A DNA stretch of 64,000 nt from Salisapilia sapeloensis. Its lineage: Eukaryota; Oomycota; Peronosporomycetes; Peronosporales; Salisapiliaceae. The stretch is taken from contig JAADVB010000050.1 in assembly GCA_023334545.1 (NCBI GenBank), forward strand, positions 1-64,000, written 5' to 3'. Both the position numbers and the translations under genes were made by a program. The notes beneath the pieces are model-generated. The model searched no databases. It saw only the letters and a list, made by a program, of their open reading frames with translations, and was not told the origin of the DNA. This document shows positions 1 through 13,999 of the stretch, one piece after another (the first letter of the stretch is position 1; every line of letters starts with the position of its first letter).

Positions 1-1436
1 AACCCGAATGACTTTCGGCAATACACCACGATACGCTAGACACTAGTCCCGCCAAGACATAACAGAGGAACGGACGACATACGTGGATATGAATGTAAAA
101 GCTGAAAATGACGCACGAGTAGGATGAACTGCAAAAGACTTGGGCAGTGATATCAATTAAAACATATCCGTGTTTGTTTTGATAATACCCGGAATTTATT
201 TGCTTAATATTGGATTACCCGCTGAACGAACAAAGCCTTAAGTTTTCTCTGAGCTGGTCTGCGAAAGCAAAGTTGATTCTTCGCCAAACGCGGGCAATAT
301 GGAGCTCGAACTTATTTAATGAGTATTGGAGTTAATAAGTAAATGCCACAAAAAATGGCGCCGCCAAGAGCCGGCGAGGCGTGTGCAAGACAAATGACGT
401 CGCTCCGTCCAAGTCACAAACAAAAATTACACCGCGTCTCATGGGACAACAGACAGTGCACAGACTGCGGACGCAATCGGGTAGATCGAGAAAGCGCTAT
501 AAGCGCTCCACGATGAAATCGATCATCTTACTTAGGAATAAATCAAAAGCAATATATTTTTCTTTAAATTGTTCAATCTGTGTCATTTAAGATTACTGGA
601 ATACACACAGAATTATGTAGCTGAAGGTCCGAGGATAGAAACTGAACGCTCACGAGCAGAGTGGGGATAAAGCGAGTGCATATCCTATAATTTTGGTACC
701 CATGTCAAAGTGCACAAGAGCAGTAGCAGCACATGCTCACTGCGAAGATTCCGTTTAGATAACTATTATACACGTATTAGAGTGTCGTAAATGTGGATAC
801 ATTCATATTGAAAGATCGGAAGGTTTCTTATGCGCCGACCGTACTACTAACACAGACATGCAAAGAAATCAAGATAACCGCGGTTTCATCGCGAGTATCG
901 ACTTTGCGTTTGCACATGTCTCATAAACTATTAGTCCATACATCCAAGCGGAACATGACAATAGATCTGGAGGTCTAGGTTACCAAAGAAGAGATTTTTA
1001 CGGCACAGAGTGACTATCTTGTGCAGTATGAGAGATGTTTGTTTAGAGCGCTTGGCGACATGGAGGGCAGTGAGTCTCATCAGACAAATTCTTTTGAACT
1101 ACGTCGCGGAAAATTTAAACCGGAAATTCGACTCTGGATGGCATTAAGAGCTGCTAAAATCGATCCGTCCTATGAAGAAACTATGGAACGGAAGGCAACA
1201 TGACCCATGTATCCAACCTAACGTCTTCATAGTTTCTTATTCCTTCATGTAGAGATCTAATTCCACTATAAAGTGCCATGTTGAACGGGTGGTAAAATGT
1301 ATCTGCATGATGCTAAACAAAGCTAGGGAATTGTCGATAGCGCATACAATTGAGTTCACTCTTGCATGGTACAATTGATACGCAGATTTATAAATTTGCA
1401 AATATACACATGTCGACATAAAATCTTGGACCAATA
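1..1436. other. gene-poor left flank with no supported coding gene
   Basis: Only short scattered open frames with no recognisable domain are seen here, and I assign none of them. Positions about 31-236 are one copy of a dispersed diverged repeat (listed separately). The rest is AT-rich sequence ahead of the prefoldin gene that starts at 1437. Confidence 0.5.
31..236 (+). repeat. diverged dispersed repeat, copy 1
   Basis: By eye this stretch aligns in the same orientation with about 49288-49503. Shared blocks include ATACGTGGATA, GAGTAGGATGAAC, TTGGGCAGTGAT and GCTGAACGA, in the same order and at similar spacing, with substitutions and small indels between. Neither copy sits in a gene. I see no terminal repeats or coding capacity, so the element class is unknown. 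It could be the remains of a transposon or a solo LTR. Confidence 0.7.
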
Positions 1437-2128
1437 ATGCTCGCCCAGCAGCAAGAAGTGGAAGCGGATGTACGTCTCATATACATGATAGACGGTAATA
1501 AATAAACTTATACTGTGTGTATAGGTCCGCAAGGAAGACCAGCAGCGTATCAATGAGTTTGGACGAAACAATGCGTCGCTGTATGAGCTCCGAGACAAGA
1601 AGAAGGCGCTCCAGGTAAGACTGCCTCCTTGTTCAGCTTCCAATAGTATCCATTCAATAAACAGACTATGCATGTATTAGGATAAACTAGACACGTTGGA
1701 TGATGCCAACACGGAGCTCATGATGGGTGAAGGCGACAATGTCCAGTACGTCCATTTCAGAGCTTTATCAGCCAATTGCTTGTAGCATCATATTCATTTT
1801 TCTGAATAATCGTAGGCTGTACATTGGTGAAAGCTTCGTGGACACGTCAGAGGAATCTGCACAGGAATATATTGAAAAGCTAGTTGAGGTACGCTCAGAC
1901 TGCATACATCTACCCTTTGTCTAATCTGACGTTGGACGATGCCGTAGAAAACGAATAAAGAGATGGAAGAACTGTCGGAGAAAGAGTCGACTCTAGAAAC
2001 TCGACAAAGCGTACGTCTAGTCTGATGTAAAGTATATAGATACATTGGTAACCTTGTGAGATGCATAGGCTTTGAAAAAGGTCTTGTATGGCCGATTCGG
2101 ACAGAGCATCAATCTCGAAGACAAGTAG
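1437..2128 (+). CDS. PFDN4: prefoldin subunit 4
   Basis: Six short exons read as one protein: 1437-1469, 1525-1614, 1681-1745, 1816-1888, 1948-2010 and 2069-2128. The 127-residue product has the EDQQRINEFGRN opening and the VLYGRFGQSINLE tail typical of prefoldin subunit 4, a beta-type subunit. It should form two long coiled-coil arms around a small beta-barrel linker. The family is part of the cytosolic hexameric prefoldin chaperone, which delivers nascent actin and tubulin to the CCT chaperonin. All introns are 55-70 bases with GT-AG ends. The ATG at 1437 opens the first exon directly before a GTACGT donor. The gene converges on the RUS gene with 30 bases between stops. Confidence 0.9.
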
Positions 2129-2158
2129 ATCCATCCTGTCCACAAGCTTCCGACAAAT

Positions 2159-3679
2159 TTAACATGACGGACCTTTGACCCATTCATATCTCGCACTCTT
2201 TTCTTCTACTAAGACATTGGCCTCATGCCACTCAGATGCTGCCAATTGAGCCATTAGCTCTGGCAAAAGATCTTTCGATTCGTCATAACTTGATCCAAGG
2301 ATGTCCCATAAATCTGTCGCTTGATCCTTGGATTCTAATTGTCGTTGGGCACAGATAGCATGCAAGTTAGCAGCAATGATACCTCGACTCATTGCATCCT
2401 TCTCAAACGCCATGCGAACTTGAATGTTATTGTTTGACTCTGTCAAGCTGAGAATATAGCGCTCTTGATCAAATATCGATTGTAGTCGAGACAACTTCGA
2501 CATAGAACCTTGCGCAATGTCATATAACGATGCTTCAGTCTGGACATTAGACTTTGGATATAACGTATACGTTCTTCCGACAAGTGTCGAGACATAGCGC
2601 TCTTGCTCACACACATGGTCAATGTCTGGAATTGTCTTTTCATTGACGAAAGCGGATAGAACAAGATGCAAGCGCTGGAGGTTCAGTGTCTTGAGAGACA
2701 CGTAGCTCAGCGAACGATATAAAGTTATCATATGCACACCTGATAGTGCTGCAAATGCTACTAGGATTGACGTAGTTGCATCTCCAGTAGCTTGAGATAG
2801 GAGGATGCCGACTCCAGTGCCTACGACGGACGCTGCGATGCTCTGGGACCCAGCCTTCGCAGTGATATCTGCCAAGTTCTCGTGGGTTGCAAAGGCATAG
2901 TGTAAACCAGCACGAGTGGCACTGGCACTGAGCCACGAGATGTTTTTGGCTACATTTGCGAGTGACGCCATAGGTAGGAAGTAGGAAGGAAAGAGTGGTG
3001 TGAGTAGTTCGATTAGAATGGCGGCATCTAGTGCGATGGAAGAGGCAAAGCGCCATCGTTTTGGATCTGCGTCATATCGGTTATTGATAAAACCAGCAAA
3101 AAGCACACCACCGAATTGGCCTAGACCGTCTTTCAAAACCCAGTTCACTGCGGCGGCAGTTGGAATGGAGCCGGCGCCTAGACCGATGGCATACAAGAGA
3201 GACTGCATCGAGAGGACACCTGCTGCAGAGGATACGACAGAGGAAGCAAAATACCATTTGGCGTAGGGAATATAGTTGGATGGTACAGACGATTGATAGT
3301 CTTTTGGAAGGAAGAGTTCAGACATGGAAACCGACATGCGATGGGCTGATTCCGCCCAAAACTCTTTTGCTGCTTCCGTAGCGTTTGTACTGGCAGATTT
3401 ATGGCGTTGCAAGATATCTAGTAGAGGTTGCTTCGGTTCAACTACTTGTAAATCGTCCTTTTCTTCTTCATAGTTAGAGAGAGCGGTGGTAGCAGCTTGG
3501 TAAACTCGATGAGCACCATTGGATTTGTGCTGCTGCTTTGCAATCACATTTCCTTTGTTGCTACTGACAATAGAGCTTGCAACAAGTTTCTCAGAGCTTT
3601 TGTACCGAACTGAAGTCCAGCAAAGCTGCTGTAAGGTTCTACTTCGCTGTCTACGAGCAGTGGTCACCGTCCGGATCAT
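2159..3679 (-). CDS. RUS family (DUF647) membrane protein
   Basis: A single open frame of 506 residues. The N-terminus is rich in Arg, Ser and Thr and could be a mitochondrial targeting peptide. Residues about 125-340 match the RUS/DUF647 family (plant ROOT UV-B SENSITIVE proteins, animal RUSF1). They include a start like LFLPKDYQSSVPSNY, the segment VLKDGLGQFGGVLFAG and later hydrophobic stretches such as LTPLFPSYFLPMASLAN. The C-terminal 150 residues are less conserved. The biochemical role of RUS proteins is poorly defined; plant members act in UV-B sensing, vitamin B6-linked responses and auxin transport. The start is 106 bases from the divergent HU-like gene. Confidence 0.9.
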   Translation of the reverse strand: MIRTVTTARRQRSRTLQQLCWTSVRYKSSEKLVASSIVSSNKGNVIAKQQHKSNGAHRVYQAATTALSNYEEEKDDLQVVEPKQPLLDILQRHKSASTNATEAAKEFWAESAHRMSVSMSELFLPKDYQSSVPSNYIPYAKWYFASSVVSSAAGVLSMQSLLYAIGLGAGSIPTAAAVNWVLKDGLGQFGGVLFAGFINNRYDADPKRWRFASSIALDAAILIELLTPLFPSYFLPMASLANVAKNISWLSASATRAGLHYAFATHENLADITAKAGSQSIAASVVGTGVGILLSQATGDATTSILVAFAALSGVHMITLYRSLSYVSLKTLNLQRLHLVLSAFVNEKTIPDIDHVCEQERYVSTLVGRTYTLYPKSNVQTEASLYDIAQGSMSKLSRLQSIFDQERYILSLTESNNNIQVRMAFEKDAMSRGIIAANLHAICAQRQLESKDQATDLWDILGSSYDESKDLLPELMAQLAASEWHEANVLVEEKSARYEWVKGPSC

Positions 3680-3785
3680 GTCTTATGGTAAAATGAAGAG
3701 ATCAAAAGTGAAATGAAAAATGGCTATTTTGAACTTTAGTTTCCACTGGTTTTCAACATGGCCCAAGTCTTCTTAACGATCCGAG

Positions 3786-4073
3786 ATGAAGAAGTCGGAA
3801 CTCATTCAGCACTTGTACAAGACAGCACAGACTGTAACGGACCGCAAAAAGCTCACGAAACTTCATGTGGGTGCCGTGACACAAGAGCTTATTAACACGC
3901 TTGCACGCGACTTGCGTGAAGACGGCAGTGCGTCTCTCAGCGGATTCGGTCGATTTGACATTGCCAAGACGACGGGCATGATCAAGTTCACGCCTTCTAC
4001 TAAGCTCATGGACAAGATTGATGGTGATGTCTCGACAGCCTCAGACAATCACTCTGATGACGACGATGAATAA
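3786..4073 (+). CDS. HU/IHF-like DNA-binding protein lacking the beta-arm
   Basis: An intronless 95-residue protein. The N-terminal half has the HU helix pair (KKSELIQHLYKTA, then LTKLHVGAVTQELINTL). It is followed by the core strand motif SASLSGFGRFDI, which corresponds to the VxLxGFGxF signature of bacterial HU/IHF. About 20 residues that normally form the DNA-embracing arm, with RxGRNPxTG, are missing. After FDIAKTTG the chain goes straight to IKFTPSTKLMDKIDG, the closing helix region. A short acidic tail (SDDDDE) ends the protein. HU-like genes occur in some plastid and nuclear eukaryotic genomes. The role here is unknown, and without the arm ordinary DNA bending is doubtful. No targeting peptide is evident. 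Confidence 0.85.
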   Translation: MKKSELIQHLYKTAQTVTDRKKLTKLHVGAVTQELINTLARDLREDGSASLSGFGRFDIAKTTGMIKFTPSTKLMDKIDGDVSTASDNHSDDDDE

Positions 4074-4174
4074 AACATCCTTGAACGTAGCAAGTTCATC
4101 AATACAGCAGATACGATAAACGAAAAGAATGAAAAGCATGTAAATCGTCGATATTGGTCACTACATTCTTCTTT

Positions 4175-5169
4175 CTATGCGAAGTTAATCCACGCTCGCC
4201 ACAGACCAACCACGGATTCTGTGAAGCAGCAGAATGCGATCAGAGGTTCTACATGTGCATAGGATAAGTACAATCGAGCGAGTTTATAGTCAAGTAGCTG
4301 GACCTGGGAAGACACCACCGTCGACAGACCAGTGAATGCTCTCTGTAAAGTAGCAGGCATTCCGGAGTTGCACATAGTAGAGCTCACGTCGTCTGTATCA
4401 CTTTATCAATATGCAATTCGTTATTAGAAAAGGTAGTGCATAGACGCCTACCGTAGGCGAATCTCAGACAGCATGGCTTGTAGCTATTGATAGAATAAGG
4501 TCATGGCTTTGAAGTAGCTGGCATTAAGCTAAAAAAGCTGTACCTCTTCGGTCTTAATGTCCTTGGACGCCATGGCCTGCTTCTCCTTCTCCTTCAGTGC
4601 ATTGATACTAGGAGTGCATATAGGATAAACAATAGACAATGAATGAGTCAGGAAGCTGAGTACCGTTGATAGTTGATGTACATGTCCAAGACAATGTACA
4701 TGGCCCAGATGACACAGGACTGGCGAGAGTACCTGTCTGCGTCCACTTTCAACAGCTTTGGTGCTCTACAAGATGGACATTAGTATGATGGTAGTGGCGC
4801 GAATACAATCTCAAGGGGATTTTCGTACACGTAGCCAATGTACGAGACGTGTTCGAGAGGGTGGTACAAGAGCATGCTGTACGCTTGCAATCGCACCAAG
4901 TTGCGAATGTCTTTGCTATCGTCTGATAGGCACCAAGAGTCTCGTTGGAGAGCTTCGTAGGCTTCAAACGTCCCGGGGAAACGGAGGATGTAACGAGCCA
5001 TGCTGATGCTACCCGCGAGCTGCTGGAGGCCGACGGCTGTGTCGCCATGCTTAGGGGAAGAGTGTGCGAGGACTCGTCCGAGAGCACCGCAGGTATACGC
5101 GATCGTTTTGCATAGCTTGTCGGCACGGCCTGCCGAGGCGGTGAACGCTACCAGCTTGGCTCCCTCCAT
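4175..5169 (-). CDS. PEX11: peroxisomal membrane protein PEX11
   Basis: Six exons read on the minus strand: 5169-4829, 4765-4664, 4607-4544, 4483-4452, 4392-4304 and 4248-4175, giving 233 residues. The N-terminal exon carries the PEX11 pattern with ARYILRFPGTFEAYEAL and a later HPLEHVSYIGY|VAPKLL junction. The middle part is charged (INALKEKEKQAM). The C-terminal exons encode LYYVQLRNACY and the final GLWRAW segment usual in the family. PEX11 proteins elongate and constrict the peroxisome membrane before division and control peroxisome number. Splice sites were chosen because they restore one frame through all family-like segments. A related PEX11 subfamily assignment is not possible by eye. 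Confidence 0.88.
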
Positions 5170-6372
5170 GATGTGTTTACTCGACTTGCTGTTAAGTGGT
5201 TTGGCCCGTCACGACTTTTCAAGATACCGATGGAGGAAGTTCGTTTCAAAGGCCGTAGAGGACCTCTGTGTTCCTATCGTGGTTGCCTGTAAGCGTGGAA
5301 TAGATTCTTTTAGGCGGATTCAGACATTGAGTGTTTGGATATCACGTATATAGCAATAAGAGTCCAAGTTTCCACTTCGAAAAGAGGAGTATCTATCATA
5401 ACTAGATGTATCCCAATGCTAACGCTGGCAAGCATTGAACCCAAGGTCATAAATTCGTCCTTGTAGTGCTGAATGGAGCTGTCAAGATGAAATAAAGAGT
5501 CTGCTATGGAGTTGACCACTTTAGGTAGTAGCTATAATGCATTCATCCGAAGTAATACTTGAAGATGTTCGTCTGTGGATCTATCTAGCAACTCGATCCT
5601 TGTCTTTATTTGAAGATACAATCAACCATGTGATGAGGTCACACAAAGGCTGTATCCGTTATCCTAAGTCGTATCTTCTGGGTACCTTTGTCAGGTGCAG
5701 GTACGACATGCATAGAGCGTTGACTTTAGCATTCTGCGTATCCATACGATTCCTTGCAAGTAGCATGTCAAGATGAGATGATGACGATTATATCCTCTAC
5801 GCTATGCTCAAAAGAGAACGTCTTTTATTTGAGTGTCCAGCACATGCCTCGATGTTATTGATAAACTTGAAGCCGGTACGAAGAGCTAGTTTCAGTTGTC
5901 AGATAGAAAATTAATCACCTCCAAGCATTAGCATACATCTATTAAATTGATCTGCTCGCATGTCGTACAATAGGAATCGTATGATAGGAGAATGCCGAGT
6001 ACCAGGACGGATGTGCAGACTTGTACAAGCTCCATTTCGTTATCGTAAACCAGAAACACGTGCTAGCGTACTACTCATCAAGTACCTCGTACAAACGGTA
6101 CGGTCGGTCTTTCTGATTTAAATTGATGACACCTCCGAATACGCCTCATTCAAGGCCGATGCCGCTCCCGTCCCAAGTTAAAATCAAGTTGGACCTCCCA
6201 TGTCAACATGGATGGAACGTCATTGGAGCGGCGCAAAATTTACCAGCCGCATTCGGCCCACGAAATGACGAAGCGGATGAGGTGTAGAACGTGGCTGAGA
6301 ATCACCTGTTGCGTGGGTAGACATGTCCGCATGTGCCCACTAGCCAATTTATTCACGTGCAGCTCAAGTCCC
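5170..6372. other. intergenic region with no supported gene
   Basis: About 1.2 kb between PEX11 and the PH-domain gene. Short open frames occur on both strands, but none shows a domain, a plausible splice pattern or clear codon bias. It probably contains divergent promoters and nonfunctional sequence. Confidence 0.5.
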
Positions 6373-6971
6373 ATGTATCGCGACGGGTATTTGATCAAGT
6401 GTGGCGACGTACCAGTATGCCTTCTATCTATTTATATGACCACTACTTCATTCTAATGGTCATCTAGCGTGTCTACTTTTGTGTCTTTGGCGATGGCAAA
6501 ATTCAGATTTATTCTGAAAAAGGAGGTTCGCTCGTGAGTGAAGTGTCCTTGGCGGGTAGTATCACCAAAGTTCGTGTCGAAAAGGCTGATCAAAACAAAC
6601 TGCCATATCGATTCACCGTTTCGACCGCAGCCGTCTTGCGCGTCGAAGGTCGTCGTATGAAAGTCGGCGAGACACAAACGACGGAATTTGCAGCACCTAG
6701 CAACGTCTTGATGAAAGAATGGGCAAATGCATTGCATCTATGGAAACGTATGAATTGGAAGGAAGATGTCAAGTTTTTTACTGGCGAAGGCGAGTTATCT
6801 CACCTTGACGAGCGCGAACTATTGCGGCATCACTTGAAAGCCCATGAATGCCCTCCCACTAGTTTACCACACAAGACGACATTTATTCGTCGACTCCCAC
6901 TCCGATCTCCTGCAAGCGTACAAAAGCTCAAGGAACGCGTGATGAGGACAGCTCGTGCCAAGTGCATCTAG
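6373..6971 (+). CDS. small pleckstrin-homology domain protein
   Basis: Two exons (6373-6408 and 6468-6971) encode 179 residues. The chain opens MYRDGYLIKCGD, then RVYFCVFGDGKIQIYSEKGG and a run of strands, and ends the domain with a tryptophan-containing helix (MKEWANALHLWKR). This is the classic PH fold, about residues 3-115. PH domains usually bind phosphoinositides or partner proteins at membranes. The C-terminal 60 residues are basic and carry no domain I recognise. The frame stays open upstream of the chosen ATG (to 6208), so a longer N-terminus cannot be ruled out, but the domain begins exactly at this methionine. Specific lipid preference cannot be read from the sequence. Confidence 0.8.
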
Positions 6972-7055
6972 GCACGTCCATCGTATTTGTCGTATAATCT
7001 CCAATGCAACGTACAAGAAAAGAAACGAGATTCGTATTGATGCTTTTCGTTCAAG

Positions 7056-9733
<2,678 letters not shown>

Positions 9734-9765
9734 AAGAAAAACTCTCTTTCTTTTCTTTCTCTCGT

Positions 9766-11081
9766 CTACTTCCATAGCTTGTTCATCGACATGTTCTGCT
9801 CCGAATCCTTCTTCATGACCTTGCTCACAGCCATTTCAAAGTCTTCTTGCGTCACATGAATACGACGTTCTCGCAGAGCAAACATACCAGCTTCCGTACA
9901 CACGGCCTTACACTCGGCACCAGACGCCGTCGGCATCTTCTCCGCAATCACCTTGAGGTCGATACCACGCAGCAGATTCATCTTGCGCGAGTGAATGCGC
10001 ATGATATCCATACGCGAAGCCTCCGTCGGGTTCGGGAACTCAATCTTACGATCAATACGTCCAGGACGGAGCAATGCTGCGTCAAGAATGTCGATTCGAT
10101 TAGTCGCCATGATCACCTTGATGTTTTGCGCCGGCTCGAACCCATCGAGTTGATTCAAGAGCTCAAGCATCGTGCGCTGGACTTCCGAGTCACCTCCGCC
10201 ACCTTCTTGACGAGACGATCCGATACTGTCGATTTCGTCCATGAAGATGATAGAAGGAGACGCTTCTCGTGCCATGACGAAGAGCTCGCGAACCATACGC
10301 GAGCCTTCGCCAATGTACTTTTGCACGAGCTCTGCACCGGACACACGGATGAACGTACAGTCCGTGTGATGCGCGACAGCACGCGCGAGAAGCGTCTTAC
10401 CTGTACCCGGGGGTCCGTAAAGGAGGACACCCTTCGGTTGAGCGACACCGAGAGCTTCGAAGAGCTCTGGGTGTTTGATAGGGAGCTCAATGACTTCCTT
10501 GATCTCCCGGATCTGTTTGTCCAGACCTCCGATCATGTCGTACGTCGAGTCCGGGACCTTTTCGACCTTCATTAGACTCACGAGCGGATCCACCTTGGTC
10601 GGAAGAATCTTATGCAGGACGTAGCTATCGTTACGTAGGGCGACACGGGTGTTCGGAACACACTTGTTCACATCAATAGCCTTGTCTACATCGACAACGT
10701 ACTTGCCTTCGGGATTGACCTACGTGTATGGTGAATAGGAAGATGCATACAGAGTAGATGTCGAGCATACCTTGACAAGCACTTTTTCTTTGCCCATTTG
10801 CTTTACGACTTCACCGACGTAAGAACCAGGTTCCTGAAGTAGCTGCAATTCTTCACGTAAGAGACGAACTAGGAGGGAGTTAGCATCGAGTCGGATGGAG
10901 AAAAATAGTGAAAGATCGCACCTCGTGAATTCAGCTCATTTCGCTGCGCCTGGAGTCGACGGAGGTTCTGCGTCTTGTCACGCACCGTGAGCTCGAGGTG
11001 CTCGATCTTCTGCTGATAATACTGCGTCAGACCTTCGCTCTCCGCCGCCTTCGCACCGGTCTTCTCCATCGATACCGCCAT
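9766..11081 (-). CDS. PSMC5: 26S proteasome regulatory AAA-ATPase subunit 8 (RPT6)
   Basis: Three exons (11081-10922, 10868-10771 and 10719-9766) encode 403 residues. An N-terminal coiled coil ([11 protein letters not shown]) is followed by the OB-fold region ([17 protein letters not shown]) and the AAA domain. The Walker A motif is GPPGTGKT, the Walker B motif is [11 protein letters not shown], and the arginine-finger region is [14 protein letters not shown]. The match is to Rpt6, one of six ATPases in the base of the 19S particle that unfold ubiquitylated substrates and open the 20S gate. Chain length agrees with the family. The start lies 120 bases from the divergent SMU1 start. Confidence 0.95.
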
Positions 11082-11201
11082 CTTCTTGTTCTTTATGCTT
11101 ACACAAGTCGTTCGTTGTTCGTTGTGGTGATTGGAAGATAATGATTTTTGAGAGATTGGATTGGTGTAAAATAGTTTGGACACATATTTTGACACGAAAG
11201 C

Positions 11202-12967
11202 ATGGAAGTGGAGGCGAGTGATGCGATTCGACTTGTACTGCAGTTTCTACGGGAAAATAGTCTCTTGGAAACGATGAGGACGTTGCAGCAAGAGTCTCAA
11301 GTTAGCTTGAATGCAGTCGAGTCCGTGGATGACTTTTTAAAAGCGATGAAAGAGGGGAAATGGGATGCTGTCCTCCAGCAGACGTCGGCTTTGGCGTGTA
11401 GCTCTGCTGCAATGATGGATTTGTATGAACAAGTGGTGCTAGAAATGATTGAGCTCAAAGAGAAAGATGTTGCCCAAAGGCTATTGCGATCAACGCCTCC
11501 AATGGAGCAGATGAAGCAGCAACAGCCAGAACGGTAGGTCCGAATGCGCTATACACAAATCGTACTTCTCACTTATCGGACTCTAGATACCTGAAACTGG
11601 AGAAACTAGCACAAGCGGCAATCTTTGATCCCGAAGCTGCTTACAGTGGCTCTACGAAGCAAGCACGACGGCAAGAGCTTGCCCAAAAGTTCCAAAGTGA
11701 GGTACATCCTCTGTTTTCCTCCTTTTTGTATCATTTCTAACCAACGATATGACAGGTGACAACTGCAGCTCCATCTCGTTTGCTTACATTGTTAGGAGAA
11801 GCTCTTAAGTATCAACAGCTACAGGTAGCTACCTATCTGTCTTTGTGTTTGTATCGACTAACAGTCTACATATAGGGTCGATTGCCAGAAGGAAGCGACT
11901 ACGATCTATTCAACGGTACAACAAAAGCCGCGATCGTCGAGCACGTAGATAAAATCGTCAAGAAACCTCTGAGCAAAATCAAGTTTGCCAAGTCGTCCCT
12001 ACCACAGTCAGCAGCCTTCACACGAGACGGTAGGATGCTCGTCACTGGCTCGAAAGATGGCTTCGTGGAAGTCTGGGACTTTGATAAAGGCACTTTACGT
12101 AAAGATCTCGCGTACCAAGCCAACGTATACTCCATAGTAATATCCTGTTATATTGTGTATTCATGTAGTACAACGTAGGACGAGTTTATGATGCATGACA
12201 AGGCTGTGACTGCAATGGATTTTAGCCGCGATGGAGAGATGCTGGCGACGGCTAGTGAAGACGGACAAGTCAAGGTCTGGAAGTTATCTACTGGCGTCTG
12301 TCTACGTCGCTTTGAGCATGCACATAACCAGACGATCCACAGCATAACGTTTTCCTACGACGGTTCTCAGCTTTTGACTGGTGCATTTGATCATCTCATT
12401 CGTGTTCATGGTCTCAAGTCAGGTCGAACACTAAAGGAGTTTGCCGGTCACGATGGCTACGTTAACTCTGCTTTCTACTCTTCAGACAATGGACGTATTA
12501 TCTCTGTCGCGAGTGATGGCAAGATAAAGCTGTGGGATGCTAAAACAGGCGAATGTATCAGTACGATCGAAGCTCCGAATAACGAGACGGGGTTGGAAGT
12601 GGAGATCGTCCAAGCACATTTGATACAGGATAGCGGCAAGACAAAGGATGAGCTAGTTGTGTGTACGCAGACGAAAGAGATGTTCCGAATGTCCATGCGA
12701 GGGGACGTGACTGTCACGTACAAAGCAGAGGATGTGACGATACCGAACGTTGGAGCGTTCGTTTCGTCGTACGTGTCTCCACGACAAAAGTATGTGTATG
12801 GCATCACAGACAAGGGGTATCTGCTTTGTTTCCATCTCGACAGTGGGGATCTAGCGCATTGTATGCAGATTAGTAAGTCGAATCCACTTGGCCTGCTGCA
12901 TCATCCGCATCGAAATCTTGTTGCAACGTACGCAAGTGATCGATACGTCCGCGTGTGGAAAGCATAA
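11202..12967 (+). CDS. SMU1: splicing factor SMU1 (LisH-CTLH-WD40 protein)
   Basis: Five exons (11202-11533, 11587-11701, 11756-11824, 11876-12124 and 12179-12967) encode 517 residues, almost the length of animal SMU1. The N-terminus holds a LisH motif ([13 protein letters not shown]) and a CTLH-like helical region ending in [12 protein letters not shown]. The C-terminal two thirds form WD40 repeats, for example [30 protein letters not shown] and [18 protein letters not shown]1 works with RED in the spliceosomal B complex to activate splicing. The high match through both halves makes this assignment firm. It converges on the FOR20/CEP20 gene. Confidence 0.94.
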
Positions 12968-13102
12968 AGCGAGACGGAATATAAAGAAGGAAGATAAATG
13001 ATGCTGTGCATGGTTACGTTTCATTTAGTGCTTGTTCTAGTATACTTTCGTTGTCGTTGTCGTGTTCTATCGAGATGGATGCATAACTAAGGTTGGAATT
13101 GG

Positions 13103-13938
13103 TTATGTGGATGCGAAACTACCATGCTGAGGAGCAGGAGACTGAGTGGAGTGTTTTGCACCTTCATCTTTCGACTTCTCTGGAGACTATATAGCCGTAT
13201 GCAATTAGGTACTTATTAGTAGGGAACAAGGATGATAATCTTGATACCTCATGGACGTCTTCTTTCTTCTCGTGTGCTTGATTTGTGGAAGCTATATTGC
13301 AAGAGGTGAAAAGGAAAAAAACTACTATAAATCAATGCGAATAGATACCTTCCTTTTGCTGCTGTAAGTTGACGACAATGTTGTAGAGGAGCGGAACCTT
13401 GGTCAAGTATGGGTCCTCCGTCACTACTTGATAGAGTTCGCATCAGGTGTGCGTTCATCAACGATGAAAGTGAATGTACCGTTTAGTTCTGCAGCAAGGA
13501 ATTCACGTGGAAGTACTCGATCGACTGGTTGACCTGATTCTATCGATAGGTTTGAGTTGCTTGAAAGCATACATGAAGACATGTCCAAGGTCATACCTGG
13601 CATGAAGACGGATAGTGTGTGTCGATAGCCATTGTATTCGAGGTATTCTCGAATGAGTTCGTTCACGATCAGATTCTCATTAGACAACTTTGGTGCTGGT
13701 ACTTCCTATTTTCCTCCTTAGATACGTCTAAGCAAGATAAGACATGCCACTTCGTACCTGGTCATCAAGCGACGCAAAGATTTCGGCACGTATACGAGCT
13801 TTGATTTGCCCCAAAGAACCACGTGCATGCAGTGCTTCTTTTAAAACTACGCTTGGCTTTAACTATTTGCTAGATACGTACATATGCAATCAGCTTACCG
13901 TCTTTAAGCTCCGATAGCGATGCTGCTCCAGAGTCCAT
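13103..13938 (-). CDS. CEP20: FOR20/CEP20 centrosomal and ciliary protein
   Basis: Six or seven small exons on the minus strand. The first is 13938-13899 (MDSGAASLSELKD). The next encodes LGQIKARIRAEIFASLDDQ. A third has the LisH-type stretch NENLIVNELIREYLEYNGY, joined after an intron to ESGQPVDRV and REFLAAELN. This order matches FOR20/FOPNL (CEP20). The tail ends HGSFAST. The family is needed at basal bodies and centriolar satellites for cilium assembly, which fits a flagellated zoospore stage. The frame closes across all chosen GT-AG introns. Only 61 bases separate its start from the DDI1 start. Confidence 0.88.
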
Positions 13939-13999
13939 TGGTATGTGTCTCTTCGAGATCGGAAGATTTGGATACATGTTCAGAACAATTTATTCGAGA

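Noticed and set aside
9847-10575. 242-codon plus-strand frame opposite the RPT6 gene
   Set aside because: Antisense shadow of a highly conserved AAA-ATPase; its translation is Arg/His-rich with no domain.
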